Source: Bacillus sp. NTK034
GTDB taxonomy: Bacteria > Bacillota > Bacilli > Bacillales > Cytobacillaceae
DNA: 64,000 nt
Assembly (NCBI RefSeq): GCF_017303275.1
Contig: NZ_JAFKOJ010000001.1
Coordinates: 992,001-1,056,000 of the forward strand
Direction: 5' to 3'
Part shown: positions 41,196 through 50,351 of the stretch, in pieces
Layout: every line of letters starts with the position of its first letter
How positions within the stretch are numbered: position 1 is the stretch's first letter
The notes under the pieces: model-generated
What the model was told of the DNA's origin: nothing
The model's database searches: none
Seen by the model: the letters and a program-made list of their open reading frames with translations, nothing else
Position numbers and translations under genes: made by a program

Positions 41196-43337
41196 ATGTC
41201 GAAAGTTGATGCGATTGACCGTTTTTTAAACCCAAAATCAATAGCTATTGTAGGAGTTTCAAAGGATTTCTCATCCATTAGCGGCAAGCCTATTAAAAAT
41301 TTGATTCACCATAACTTTAAAGGAATCATCTATCCCGTAAATCCTAAATATGAAGAAATCGAGGGCATACCCTGCTTTTCAAGTATTTTGGATATACCGG
41401 GTGAAGTGGATGTTGCATTAATTGCTGTAGCTTCCAAAAGAATGCTGCAAATTCTGGATGAATGTGAAAAGAAACAAGTTCACCACATAATTCTTTTTGG
41501 TTCAGGGTTTGCAGAGGTTGGTGAGGAAGGAAAGGCACTTCAAGAAAAAGTTTTTGCAAAGGCCAAGCAAGCAGGGATTCATATTTTAGGTCCAAACTGT
41601 GTCGGTTTGCTTAACGTCAAAGAGAGCATTCCATTAGGGTTTGCAACCTCCTTTGAAACAAAAAAAGGTTTTAAACCTGGGAATGTCGGCTTTGCATCAC
41701 AAAGTGGAGCAATAGGTTTTTCGCTGTTTGGGTTAGCTCAAGAGGAAAACATTGGTTTTTCATATGTAGTTAATACGGGCAACCAGATGGATATACATTC
41801 CTTTGATTGTATCGAGTATATGCTGGGAGATCCGGATACAAATGTTGTTGCAGGCTATCTTGAAGCAATCCCGGACGGAGAAATGCTGATAAAATTATCA
41901 GAAACTTCTAAATCGTTAAAAAAACCTGTCATTTTATTAAAGTCTGGGCGTTCGGAATTAGGCAGACAAGCAGCAATGTCCCATACTGCTTCATTAACAG
42001 GATCTGAAGATGCATTCCAGGCTATTGCAAAACAGTTTGGATTAATTACAGTAAATGACGTAGATAACATGATTGATGCAATGAAGATTTTTTCGAGGGG
42101 TAAACAAACAAATGGGAATCGTATTGTTACGATTTCAAACTCTGGTGCAGCAGGGATTGCCATGGCCGATTATAGTGAAGTATTGGGATTAGAGATGGTA
42201 CGTTTGTCCAAAGAAACGGCAGCCAAAATAGAATCAATTATTCCACCATATGGATCTGCATTAAACCCAATTGACGTTACTGCACAAGCTCTTAAAGAAC
42301 AAAATATTTTGACCGAGACACTAGAGGTATTAATAGAAGATGATCAGGTCGACGCAATAGTCTTTCAAACTACTTTTGGAGGAGAACTTGGAACGAAGAT
42401 TTGCCAGAAAATAGTTGAGATCGATCGAAAAACAGATAAACCAATTATAGTGACGATGACCGGAACAAATGAATTGACAGGAAAGGGGCGTACAATTTTA
42501 CAGGAAGCAGGGGTCCCTGTATATCCTACATCTTATAAGACAATGTTGTCCTTAAAATACTTAGTGGAGTTTTCGCATTTTAGTAACGACCAGATGTTAC
42601 ATTTGTCAGCACCAGCATTTTTACCGGATGACGGATCGAATGAATTGACGGGTATATGGACAGAAGAACGCGTTAAGAAGGAACTTTCAATATTAGGAAT
42701 TCGAGTTCCAAATGGAACGATAATAAAAGATAGAAGCCACCTGGAGAAAGTAAAAGATAACCTAAACTATCCATTAGTATGTAAAGTGATATCCCCAGAT
42801 GTCCTGCATAAGACAGATGCAGGTGGTGTTAAGGTTAACATTCATAATCCTGCTCAATTGGAAAGAGCATATAATGAAATTTTACAGTCAGTGCTTCAAT
42901 ATTCTCCAAATGCCCAAATTGATGGAATTCTTGCAGAAGAGATGATTCAGGAAGAAGGAGCTGAAATGTTTATCGGTGTAAAGGAAGATCCTCAATTCGG
43001 ACCAATGATTGTTTGTGGGCTTGGAGGTGTTTTCATAGAGGTACTAAAAGATATTTCCATTAGACGGGCCCCGATCCAAATTCACGAAGCACATGATATG
43101 TTAAAAGAATTAAAAGGATATCCATTGCTTGAGGGTATAAGAGGTGGAAAAAAGCGAGATATTCAAGCTCTTGCTGAGGCACTAGTAAAGGTATCCCAAT
43201 TTGCCTCACATCATAGGAGGTCAATTGGTGAAATGGATATTAATCCTATATGGGTTTTTGAAGAGGGTAAAGGGATAGCAGCATTAGATGGAATTATTGT
43301 TTGGAAGAGTAGAGTCGAAAGATCTGTTTCTGTTTAA
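41196..43337 (+). CDS. ADP-forming acyl-CoA synthetase (acetate-CoA ligase family, fused alpha-beta)
   Basis: A 713-residue NDP-forming acyl-CoA synthetase in which CoA-binding and succinyl-CoA-synthetase-like domains come first and an ATP-grasp domain lies at the C-terminus (about 490-700). Landmarks are SIAIVGVSKDFSS, GPNCVGLLN, SQSGAIGFSL, the phosphorylated histidine region MSHTASLTGS, and CKVISPDVLHKTDAGGVKV. It should activate a carboxylic acid with ATP and CoA, releasing ADP. It is the only obvious acyl-activating enzyme of the second block, so it likely acts on the TRAP-imported acid. CAGGAGGTTT precedes the ATG. Confidence 0.9.
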   Translation: MSKVDAIDRFLNPKSIAIVGVSKDFSSISGKPIKNLIHHNFKGIIYPVNPKYEEIEGIPCFSSILDIPGEVDVALIAVASKRMLQILDECEKKQVHHIILFGSGFAEVGEEGKALQEKVFAKAKQAGIHILGPNCVGLLNVKESIPLGFATSFETKKGFKPGNVGFASQSGAIGFSLFGLAQEENIGFSYVVNTGNQMDIHSFDCIEYMLGDPDTNVVAGYLEAIPDGEMLIKLSETSKSLKKPVILLKSGRSELGRQAAMSHTASLTGSEDAFQAIAKQFGLITVNDVDNMIDAMKIFSRGKQTNGNRIVTISNSGAAGIAMADYSEVLGLEMVRLSKETAAKIESIIPPYGSALNPIDVTAQALKEQNILTETLEVLIEDDQVDAIVFQTTFGGELGTKICQKIVEIDRKTDKPIIVTMTGTNELTGKGRTILQEAGVPVYPTSYKTMLSLKYLVEFSHFSNDQMLHLSAPAFLPDDGSNELTGIWTEERVKKELSILGIRVPNGTIIKDRSHLEKVKDNLNYPLVCKVISPDVLHKTDAGGVKVNIHNPAQLERAYNEILQSVLQYSPNAQIDGILAEEMIQEEGAEMFIGVKEDPQFGPMIVCGLGGVFIEVLKDISIRRAPIQIHEAHDMLKELKGYPLLEGIRGGKKRDIQALAEALVKVSQFASHHRRSIGEMDINPIWVFEEGKGIAALDGIIVWKSRVERSVSV

Positions 43338-43363
43338 TTCATTTTTAGACTGGGAGAGATAAA

Positions 43364-43777
43364 ATGGAAAATACCAGTGCCAGTGCGTATTTACAATGGT
43401 TGAAAGATGAATTTGAAGAGTCACCCTTTTGGAAGCATATGGGTATATCTTTTGACCGCTTAGAGCCGGGGGATGTCATTATCAAAATGCCGGTAAAAGA
43501 AGAGCTTTTGAATTCAAATAGCGTAATGCATGGAGGAGCATTAACTTCTATTTTAGACTCAATTATTGGAGCAGCAATTCGATCTAAAAGAGAAGTGCGA
43601 GTTGCGACTATTTCTCTAACAACTCAATTTATTGCACCTGTTAAGGAAGGTACTTTGTATGCGAGTGCTGCTCTAATTAACTCAGGTAACCGCATTCAAT
43701 TTGTAGAGTCAAAAGCTTTTAATGAAAAGGGACTAACTGTTGGATCTGCATTGGGTACATTTGCCATTTTGAAGTAG
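43364..43777 (+). CDS. PaaI-family acyl-CoA thioesterase (hotdog fold)
   Basis: A 137-residue hotdog thioesterase. It has NSNSVMHGGALTSILDS, the family's HGG motif with the following acidic residue on the long helix, and a beta-sheet end (RVATISLTTQFIAPVKEG). It hydrolyses acyl-CoA esters, probably to release CoA from dead-end intermediates. GGGAGAGATA precedes the ATG. It lies between the CoA ligase and the citryl-CoA-lyase-like gene. Confidence 0.87.
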   Translation: MENTSASAYLQWLKDEFEESPFWKHMGISFDRLEPGDVIIKMPVKEELLNSNSVMHGGALTSILDSIIGAAIRSKREVRVATISLTTQFIAPVKEGTLYASAALINSGNRIQFVESKAFNEKGLTVGSALGTFAILK

Positions 43778-43820
43778 CGAATATGTTTTCTAAATTTAAC
43801 GTATTGGAGGAAAAGATAAA

Positions 43821-44591
43821 TTGGAATTTCAAACTAAAATCGGAAAATCATCCCCAGATAAGATTTTTGTTCATGGCTATAACTTGACTGAAGATTTAAT
43901 TGGAAATATTACACTTGCAGATATGGCTTTCCTGGGTGCAAAGCATCGAAAACCAACAGAAAATGAATCCAAAATGCTTAACGCAGTATTAGTGGCTATC
44001 TGTGAGCATGGTTTTACGCCAAGCTCCATTTCAACCCGTTTAACTTATCTGGGTGCACCAGAGTCTGTTCAATCCGCAGTAGCGGCAGGATTGCTGGGAG
44101 CAGGAACTGTTTATCTTGGTGCAATGGAGTATGTTGCCGAAATGCTTCAAAAAGCATTTCAAAAATATGGAGAAGAATATGATATTAAAGAATTAGCTTC
44201 TATCATAATAAATGAAAGACAAGAAAACGGGCAACAGCTCCCAGGGTTTGGCCATCCCGTTCATAAACCCGACGACCCCCGAACTGTCAAATTATTCGAG
44301 ATTGCTGAAAAGTTAGGTTTTAAAGGGAAAAACTCACAACTTCTTCAAGAGATTCATAGACAATTTTGTGAGAAAAAAGGAAAAACAATAACTTTAAATG
44401 CTGTTGGTGCAATTGGTGCCATAATGGCTGACATGGAGATAGATTACCGTGTTGTAAAATCATTTGCAGTTGCTTCAAGAGCTGTTGGATTAGTGGCTCA
44501 TATTGTAGAAGAAATCGAACTTGGCAGAAAGGAAAGTATCGGCCAGCAGCTGTTCGATTACATTGAAGAACATACTGATTATAAAGGATAA
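43821..44591 (+). CDS. citryl-CoA lyase / citrate synthase-like protein (short form)
   Basis: A 256-residue protein corresponding to the citrate-synthase fold without the N-terminal region of full-length synthases; this size is typical of citryl-CoA-lyase-like proteins. It contains HGFTPSSISTRLTYLGAPES, the catalytic-histidine loop GFGHPVHKPDDPR and NAVGAIGAIMADM. It may cleave or form a citryl-CoA-like compound. The start is TTG 43821 with GGAGG upstream. Its place among acyl-CoA enzymes suggests C-C cleavage of a branched hydroxyacyl-CoA; this is inference. Confidence 0.82.
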   Translation: MEFQTKIGKSSPDKIFVHGYNLTEDLIGNITLADMAFLGAKHRKPTENESKMLNAVLVAICEHGFTPSSISTRLTYLGAPESVQSAVAAGLLGAGTVYLGAMEYVAEMLQKAFQKYGEEYDIKELASIIINERQENGQQLPGFGHPVHKPDDPRTVKLFEIAEKLGFKGKNSQLLQEIHRQFCEKKGKTITLNAVGAIGAIMADMEIDYRVVKSFAVASRAVGLVAHIVEEIELGRKESIGQQLFDYIEEHTDYKG

Positions 44592-44608
44592 ACCTTCCTT
44601 TATTTAAA

Positions 44609-44638
44609 GGGTCATACTCTAAATTCAGAGTATGATCC
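44609..44638 (+). terminator. hairpin after the citryl-CoA lyase-like gene
   Basis: GGGTCATACTCT pairs with AGAGTATGATCC (12 bases, one G-U pair). The following tail is AT-rich but not a T-run, so it may be a weak terminator or an RNA-processing hairpin. Confidence 0.5.
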
Positions 44639-44673
44639 AATTTAAATTTTCCATATTTACAGGAGGGGAGCTT

Positions 44674-45648
44674 ATGACAATCCAAACGGATATAACTAAA
44701 TTGCTGGGAATAAAATATCCTATTATACAAGGCGGCTTACAAGGATTAGGGCGTGAGCCCCTCGTTTCAGCTGTTTCAGAAGCAGGATGTTTAGGATTAA
44801 TAACTGCAGGTACATATCCTTCAAAAAAGGAAATGATAGATGATATAGAGCTCGTTCGTAAAAAAACAAACAAACCATTTGGTGTGAATCTGGCGATCGG
44901 AATTCGGAAACCTATGGACGAATATGTTGAGGGCGTTATTGAATCTGGGGTTAACATTGTTTTTACATCTGGCAATAGCCCGGCTAAATTTATGGATCCA
45001 TTAAAAAAAGCGGGAGTAAAAGTTGTTCATGTCGTACCATCTGTTAGATTTGCACGAAAAGCTGAGGAATTAGGATGTGATGCTGTTGTAATCGTTGGTT
45101 ACGAATGTGGCGGGCACCCTGGAGCAGATGAAGTTACCTCGATGGTAAAGATTCCTCAAGTTGTAGAATCAGTTAATATCCCAGTAATCGCAGCTGGAGG
45201 TTTTAATGATGGGCGTGGGTTGATTGCGGCCTTATCTCTTGGAGCACAAGGTATACAAATGGGAACCAGATTTGTAATGAGTCAGGAATCACCGTTGCCT
45301 GAAAATATTAAAGAAACATTAACAAACGCCAATATAACAGACACTTTAGTTATTAAACGATCTATCAATAAACCAAACAGGGTTTATAAAAATAAAGCTG
45401 CCCTTAAAGTACTTGAATTGGAAGACCAGAATGCCAAAATAGAAGAATTATTGCCGATTATTGGAGGTGAAGCTTATAAAGTACTGATTGGTGAAGGTGA
45501 TATTAATGCAGGTGTATTATCGATTGGGCAGGTAATTGGCCGGATCAATCAATATCCAAGCGTTCAGGAAATCATTGATGGAATCATTATAGAAGCAGAA
45601 TCAGTAATAAAAAAAATGAATCAATTTTGGCAGCCAGTGGGGCATTAA
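44674..45648 (+). CDS. NAD(P)H-dependent flavin oxidoreductase (nitronate monooxygenase/FabK-like)
   Basis: A 324-residue FMN TIM-barrel of the 2-nitropropane dioxygenase/enoyl-ACP reductase II family. Landmarks are YPIIQGGLQGLGREPLVSAV, the histidine in GYECGGHPGADE and the FMN phosphate site AAGGFNDGRGLIAALSLGAQ. Members oxidise nitronates or reduce enoyl thioesters; here an enoyl-CoA reductase or desaturating role fits the context better. ATG 44674 has AGGAGGGGAG upstream; the in-frame ATG at 44632 lies in the hairpin. Confidence 0.85.
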   Translation: MTIQTDITKLLGIKYPIIQGGLQGLGREPLVSAVSEAGCLGLITAGTYPSKKEMIDDIELVRKKTNKPFGVNLAIGIRKPMDEYVEGVIESGVNIVFTSGNSPAKFMDPLKKAGVKVVHVVPSVRFARKAEELGCDAVVIVGYECGGHPGADEVTSMVKIPQVVESVNIPVIAAGGFNDGRGLIAALSLGAQGIQMGTRFVMSQESPLPENIKETLTNANITDTLVIKRSINKPNRVYKNKAALKVLELEDQNAKIEELLPIIGGEAYKVLIGEGDINAGVLSIGQVIGRINQYPSVQEIIDGIIIEAESVIKKMNQFWQPVGH

Positions 45649-45742
45649 TGCTGGGTAACCATAAATAAGCTTTTCTTTCCCTATAAGGAAAACACTTTAA
45701 TTCCTCTTCTGCATTTTCTCCTTATATATAGATGTTTTCGCT

Positions 45743-45762
45743 GTTTTATATATTAATAAAAC
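45743..45762. promoter_or_regulatory. AT-rich palindrome upstream of a crotonase gene
   Basis: GTTTTATATATTAATAAAAC has symmetrical GTTTTAT/ATAAAAC arms and resembles the palindromes over the promoters at 30.5 and 37.9 kb. It lies 55 bases before the TTG start at 45818. It may be another operator of the same regulator; no clear -35 box is visible. Confidence 0.4.
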
Positions 45763-45817
45763 TTTTTGTTAAGTTTAGCTTCTTAAAATTCATAAAAATT
45801 AGGAAGGAGAGGTTCTA

Positions 45818-46597
45818 TTGGAATATAAATATCTTTTGGAGGAAAAACTAGGCAGCATTTCTCTTCTTCGGCTGAATAAACCTGAAATGCGCAATGCTTT
45901 AGTAATGGATATGAGAATGGAATTGCTCTCTGCATTGGAAAAAGCAGAAAATGATGACGAAATAAAATGTATCATCCTTACCGGTCAGGATAAAGCATTT
46001 TCTGCAGGAGGAGACCTATCTGCTTTGAAAGAGTTAAAACCCCTTGAAGGCAGAAAAAGGCTTCAAAAATCTTTCCCCTTATTATTAAAGATACTTGAAA
46101 TTGAGAAACCAATTATTGCCGCAGTCAACGGAGCAGCAGCTGGAGCGGGTTTTAGCCTTACTTTGCTGTGCGATTTAATTATTGCTTCAGACGAGGCATT
46201 TTTTGTCCAAAGTTTTGTAAACGTTGGATTAATTCCAGACTTCGCAGCCATACATTTCCTTCCTATGCTAATTGGACCCCATCGGGCAAGAGAACTAATG
46301 TTTTTGGGTGAAAGAATTTCTTCTTTTGAGGCAGAGCGTATAGGTATTGTTAATAGAGTTGTACCTGCTGAATCTTTACTCCAAGAAACAATAAATATAG
46401 CAGAAAAGTTAACTAAAAAATCAGGCATTTCTATAGGGATGACAAAAAAAATGATGAATCAGCACTTGCATAAGGACTTAAAACTCCTTTTGGAATTGGA
46501 AGCCCAGGGGCAAGATATCTGTTTTCAGACAGAGGATTTTAAGGAAGGCGTGAAAGCATTTTTTGAAAAAAGGGAACCTAACTTTTCCGGAAGGTAA
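45818..46597 (+). CDS. enoyl-CoA hydratase/isomerase family protein (PaaG-like)
   Basis: A 259-residue crotonase. The oxyanion-hole segments are AFSAGGDLSAL and NGAAAGAGFSL. The two catalytic glutamates of true hydratases are absent (AGAGFS instead of GGGCE; VQSFVNVGLIPD instead of GLPE). An aspartate in GLIPDFAA matches the isomerase acid of PaaG-type enzymes. An isomerase or ring-modifying role is therefore more likely than hydration. The start is TTG 45818 with GGAAGGAGAGG upstream. Confidence 0.85.
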   Translation: MEYKYLLEEKLGSISLLRLNKPEMRNALVMDMRMELLSALEKAENDDEIKCIILTGQDKAFSAGGDLSALKELKPLEGRKRLQKSFPLLLKILEIEKPIIAAVNGAAAGAGFSLTLLCDLIIASDEAFFVQSFVNVGLIPDFAAIHFLPMLIGPHRARELMFLGERISSFEAERIGIVNRVVPAESLLQETINIAEKLTKKSGISIGMTKKMMNQHLHKDLKLLLELEAQGQDICFQTEDFKEGVKAFFEKREPNFSGR

Positions 46598-46687
46598 CTT
46601 AGATAAATTCGTTTATTCTTGAGGACAGGCAGAGTAATTAATTTCGTCATAATTATGGCTATTAATTTTTTGCAAAGGGGTTAAAAG

Positions 46688-48490
46688 ATGAAAGAGATAT
46701 TTAACGAACTGAAACCAAAAGCTAAACTAGGTGGAATGCCAGAGCCTAGAGGAATTAATTTTTATGACATTGATTCGAATTTGGATTTTTTAATTCATTT
46801 CTACGTTCCCCAAGAAGAATATAAACGCGCTCTCCCTCTTCTATCGTGTCTTGGCGCTGTCGCCGGAGGAAAATTAGATGATTTATCCAGGAAAGCGGAT
46901 CGCCATCCACCGGAATTAAATCATTTTAATAAATACGGAGACCGGGTTGATCAGGTGAATTATCACCCAGCTTATCAACAAATGGAAGAAATTGGGTACA
47001 GTCAGTTTGGGCTTGTAGCAATGTCTCATCAGCCTGGTGTAATGGGGTGGCCAACTCGGTTTTCAAGACTATTAAAATATTCCTTCTGGTATTTATTTGC
47101 TCAATCCGAATTTGGACTATGCTGTCCTATGAGCATGACCGATTCTGCAGCTAGAGTCATAGATCAATTTGCCTCGCCAGAAATTAAGAAATCTTTTTTA
47201 TCCCGGCTGACAAGTACAGATATGAGCCAGCTTTGGACGGCTGCTCAATTCATGACAGAAAAACAAGGCGGCTCCGATGTTGGGGAGAATACTTTAGTGG
47301 CTAAAAAGGCTGGGGATCATTGGGAGCTTTGGGGTGATAAATGGTTTTGTTCAAATGTAAGTGCTGATGTTGCTTTAGTATTAGCTCGCCCAGAAGGAGC
47401 TGAAAAAGGAACAAAAGGATTGGCTATGTTTTTGGTGCCAAATAAGCTGGAGAACGGAGAGCGGAACCGATATCGTATAAACAGGCTGAAAGATAAGCTG
47501 GGCACAAAGGATATGGCTTCGGGGGAGGTTTCTTTTGAGGGGGCCACAGGATATGTGGTCGGTAATATTGATAAAGGATTTAAGCAAATGATGTCTATGG
47601 TAAATTCATCCCGGCTATCCAATGCAGTTCGTTCAGCTGCGATGATGAGGAGAAGCTTTTTAGAAGCGCTATATACAGCCAGAGGGAGAAAAGCCTTTGG
47701 CCATGCACTTATCCAATTGCCATTGATGAAAGAGAACATTTTTGAAATACTTCTTGATACTGAAGCAGCAGCTTCAATGATCTTTTACACCGCTGATGTT
47801 TTTGATAAATCAGATTGCGGAAATGAGGAATATAAACTCATACTTCGAATATTGACACCTTTGCTTAAAGGATATATCTGCAAGCGCGCTCGCTATATAA
47901 CAGCAGAAGCAATGGAAATACGCGGAGGGAATGGATATATAGAAGAATGGGTTAACCCTAAACTAGTCCGGGACGCCCATTTAGGCTCCATTTGGGAAGG
48001 TACCACAAATATTGTTGCACTGGATGTTTTAAGAGCCATAAATAAAGACCATGCAGGAAATGCATTCATGACTGATTTTGAAAAACGGCTATCCAGTCTA
48101 AACAATGCTTTTGTACAGCGTGCTGCTAAACTTTGCCTGAAGAAAGCAGAGAAACTGCAAAGACAATTTGATTCAATCACTTTAGAACAGACCATGGAAC
48201 ATGAAATATCAGCAAAACGCCTTATGAATAATATGTATCATATTTGTGCTTCCAGTCTGCTGCTGCAAGAAGCAGATTATCAGATCTCGGAAAATGGCGG
48301 ATACAGAAAGTTGTTCGTATTTATGCATTATTTTCAAAGATACGTTCAACCCTCAGCTGAAACAGGTATTTTTGATAGATCATTAGATAAGTGGTTAGAG
48401 TCAATAATTGATTGGGAGGACATACCTTCTGAAGCTGTAAATGAACTTTTAAATGAATTAGAGGCATGCATATTAAAAAGCTGTGTTTGA
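46688..48490 (+). CDS. large acyl-CoA dehydrogenase (AidB/long-form type)
   Basis: A 600-residue acyl-CoA dehydrogenase with an N-terminal extension and a long C-terminal helical region, the size of AidB-like and long FadE proteins. FAD-site landmarks are AAQFMTEKQGGSDVGENTL and WELWGDKWFCSN; the C-terminal core has MEIRGGNGYIEEWVNPKLVR and SIWEGTTNIVALDVL, where WEGT retains the glutamate-containing motif. It should oxidise a bulky acyl-CoA. CAAAGGGGT precedes the ATG. It stands between a PaaG-like crotonase and a LeuA-like synthase. Confidence 0.88.
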   Translation: MKEIFNELKPKAKLGGMPEPRGINFYDIDSNLDFLIHFYVPQEEYKRALPLLSCLGAVAGGKLDDLSRKADRHPPELNHFNKYGDRVDQVNYHPAYQQMEEIGYSQFGLVAMSHQPGVMGWPTRFSRLLKYSFWYLFAQSEFGLCCPMSMTDSAARVIDQFASPEIKKSFLSRLTSTDMSQLWTAAQFMTEKQGGSDVGENTLVAKKAGDHWELWGDKWFCSNVSADVALVLARPEGAEKGTKGLAMFLVPNKLENGERNRYRINRLKDKLGTKDMASGEVSFEGATGYVVGNIDKGFKQMMSMVNSSRLSNAVRSAAMMRRSFLEALYTARGRKAFGHALIQLPLMKENIFEILLDTEAAASMIFYTADVFDKSDCGNEEYKLILRILTPLLKGYICKRARYITAEAMEIRGGNGYIEEWVNPKLVRDAHLGSIWEGTTNIVALDVLRAINKDHAGNAFMTDFEKRLSSLNNAFVQRAAKLCLKKAEKLQRQFDSITLEQTMEHEISAKRLMNNMYHICASSLLLQEADYQISENGGYRKLFVFMHYFQRYVQPSAETGIFDRSLDKWLESIIDWEDIPSEAVNELLNELEACILKSCV

Positions 48491-48556
48491 ATGAACTGCT
48501 TCTGCTTAGTTTATTGTTTATAGAAAGATATATTTAAATAGGGAGGAGCTATAAAT

Positions 48557-50086
48557 ATGTATAAAAAAATTTACACTTTCGATACAACGTTAAGGGACGG
48601 GGAACAAACTCCAGGTGTCAATTTAAACCAGAAGGAAAAAGTTGAAATAGCCCTGCAGCTGGAGAGATTGGGCATTGATATTATTGAGGCAGGTTTTGCT
48701 GCTGCGTCTCCCGGAGATTTAAATGCAGTGCGCGCTGTAGCAAAAGCTGTGAATGAACCGATAGTGGTGAGTTTGGCACGAACAAATAAAGAGGACATTG
48801 ATGCTGCTGTAAAAGCTTTTGAAGGGATAAAAAATGTTGGAATTCATATTTTTATAGCGACCTCTCCTATTCATATGGAGAAAAAATTAAATCTAACAGA
48901 GGAACAAGTGATATCTAAATCAATAGAAGCAGTTCGATATGCTAGGCAATTTTTTGATCATATTGAATTCTCATTTGAAGATTCAACCCGTTCCGATATG
49001 AACTTTTTATGTTCTATTTCTGAAAAAGTAATTGAGGCTGGAGCGAAAGTATTAAATTATCCGGATACCGTAGGATATACAACTCCATGGGAATATAGTG
49101 AAAGATTTAAAATACTTAAAAATCGTGTGGAAGGGATTGATAAGGTAATATTAAGCTGCCATTGCCACAACGATTTAGGAATGGCAACCGTGAATTCGCT
49201 TGCGGCGATTGAAGCTGGAGTTACTCAAGTCGAAGGCTGCCTGAATGGTATTGGAGAAAGGGCGGGTAATGCTCCTTTAGAGGAAGTAGCTTTAGCACTG
49301 GAGACTCGCTATGACTACTTCCGAAAGAGAACAACGATGAATCTTAAAGAAATAGCTAAAACGAGTAAGCTTGTTAGCCGTTTAACAGCCATGCCAATTT
49401 CCGCTACAAAGCCAATTATTGGGGATAATGCCTTTGCACATGAATCCGGCATCCATCAGGACGGTATATTAAAAGATAAAGAGACTTATGAAATTATGAA
49501 ACCAGAAACAGTTGGCTTAAAAGAAAGCAGCCTTATATTAGGGAAGCTTTCCGGCCGGCATGCATTAAGGGGAAAATTGGGTGAGCTTGGCTATAGTTTA
49601 AGTGATGAGGAATTATCCTTTGTATTTAAAAAGTTCAAGGACCTTGCAGATCGAAAAAAACAGGTTTTAGATGAGGATATAATTACATTGCTGGATAAGG
49701 AGATAACGAATGAAATTGAATACTATAAATTGAAAGCACTTTATATCTCGTATTCCACACCAGAACAGCCATATGCATCCGTTCAATTACATGATAAATA
49801 CGAACTGGTGCAAGAGGAAGGCGCATATGGGAATGGTGCAGTTGATGCTATTTTTAATGCTATTGATAAAATCATTGATTTGAATATTGAATTACTTGAT
49901 TATAAAATTCTTTCAGTTACAAAGGGGAAGGATGCTCAAGGAGAAGTTTATGTGCAAATAAAAAATGAAGAGACAGTCTCGCAGGGGAGGGGAATTAGTA
50001 TCGATATCCTTGAAGCAAGTGCTTATGCATACATTATGGCAGTTAATCGAATTAAAAATAAAATTGAACAAAATGTTACATTATAA
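48557..50086 (+). CDS. 2-isopropylmalate synthase-like enzyme (LeuA family paralogue)
   Basis: A 509-residue acyltransferase of the LeuA family. It has the signature FDTTLRDGEQTPGVN, the second signature CHCHNDLGMATVNSLAA, HESGIHQDGIL and a full C-terminal LeuA regulatory domain from about residue 385. It condenses acetyl-CoA with a 2-oxoacid. It is not next to leuBCD, and the surroundings are catabolic, so its oxoacid may differ from 2-ketoisovalerate (isopropylmalate, citramalate or homocitrate types are all possible). GGGAGGAGC precedes the ATG and a terminator follows. Confidence 0.88.
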   Translation: MYKKIYTFDTTLRDGEQTPGVNLNQKEKVEIALQLERLGIDIIEAGFAAASPGDLNAVRAVAKAVNEPIVVSLARTNKEDIDAAVKAFEGIKNVGIHIFIATSPIHMEKKLNLTEEQVISKSIEAVRYARQFFDHIEFSFEDSTRSDMNFLCSISEKVIEAGAKVLNYPDTVGYTTPWEYSERFKILKNRVEGIDKVILSCHCHNDLGMATVNSLAAIEAGVTQVEGCLNGIGERAGNAPLEEVALALETRYDYFRKRTTMNLKEIAKTSKLVSRLTAMPISATKPIIGDNAFAHESGIHQDGILKDKETYEIMKPETVGLKESSLILGKLSGRHALRGKLGELGYSLSDEELSFVFKKFKDLADRKKQVLDEDIITLLDKEITNEIEYYKLKALYISYSTPEQPYASVQLHDKYELVQEEGAYGNGAVDAIFNAIDKIIDLNIELLDYKILSVTKGKDAQGEVYVQIKNEETVSQGRGISIDILEASAYAYIMAVNRIKNKIEQNVTL

Positions 50087-50149
50087 ATTTACTTTTAAAA
50101 TATATTGGTGATCCTTTTTAGAATATAAATTTAATACTGCCATCTTGAA

Positions 50150-50186
50150 AAAGGAATGTTAATCATAATATTCCTTTATTTTTTAT
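50150..50186 (+). terminator. intrinsic terminator after the LeuA-like gene
   Basis: AAAGGAAT pairs with ATTCCTTT across a 12-base loop and is followed by ATTTTTTATT. Confidence 0.72.
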
Positions 50187-50264
50187 TGCAGTAAGCATCT
50201 TTGAATTAAGTACCGATGATGGAAAAGGAAAGAATTTAGGAGTGAAGAAGAGGGAGGAAGTTAT

Positions 50265-50351
50265 ATGATTGGGGCTGTTGAAATCATAGATTTGTATGGT
50301 TTTAGTGATAAGAGGGATTCAGCATTAACTTTAATGAGAATCACGCCATGA
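50265..50351 (+). CDS. 28-codon leader ORF translationally coupled to the MFS gene
   Basis: The ORF starts at ATG 50265 with AGGGAGGAAG upstream and ends at TGA 50349-50351, which overlaps the MFS start codon as ATGA. The 28-residue product (begins MIGAVEIIDLYGF) has no recognised domain or membrane segment. The MFS gene has no ribosome binding site of its own apart from this ORF, so the ORF probably recruits ribosomes for it or controls it. Whether the peptide has a function is open. Confidence 0.6.
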   Translation: MIGAVEIIDLYGFSDKRDSALTLMRITP

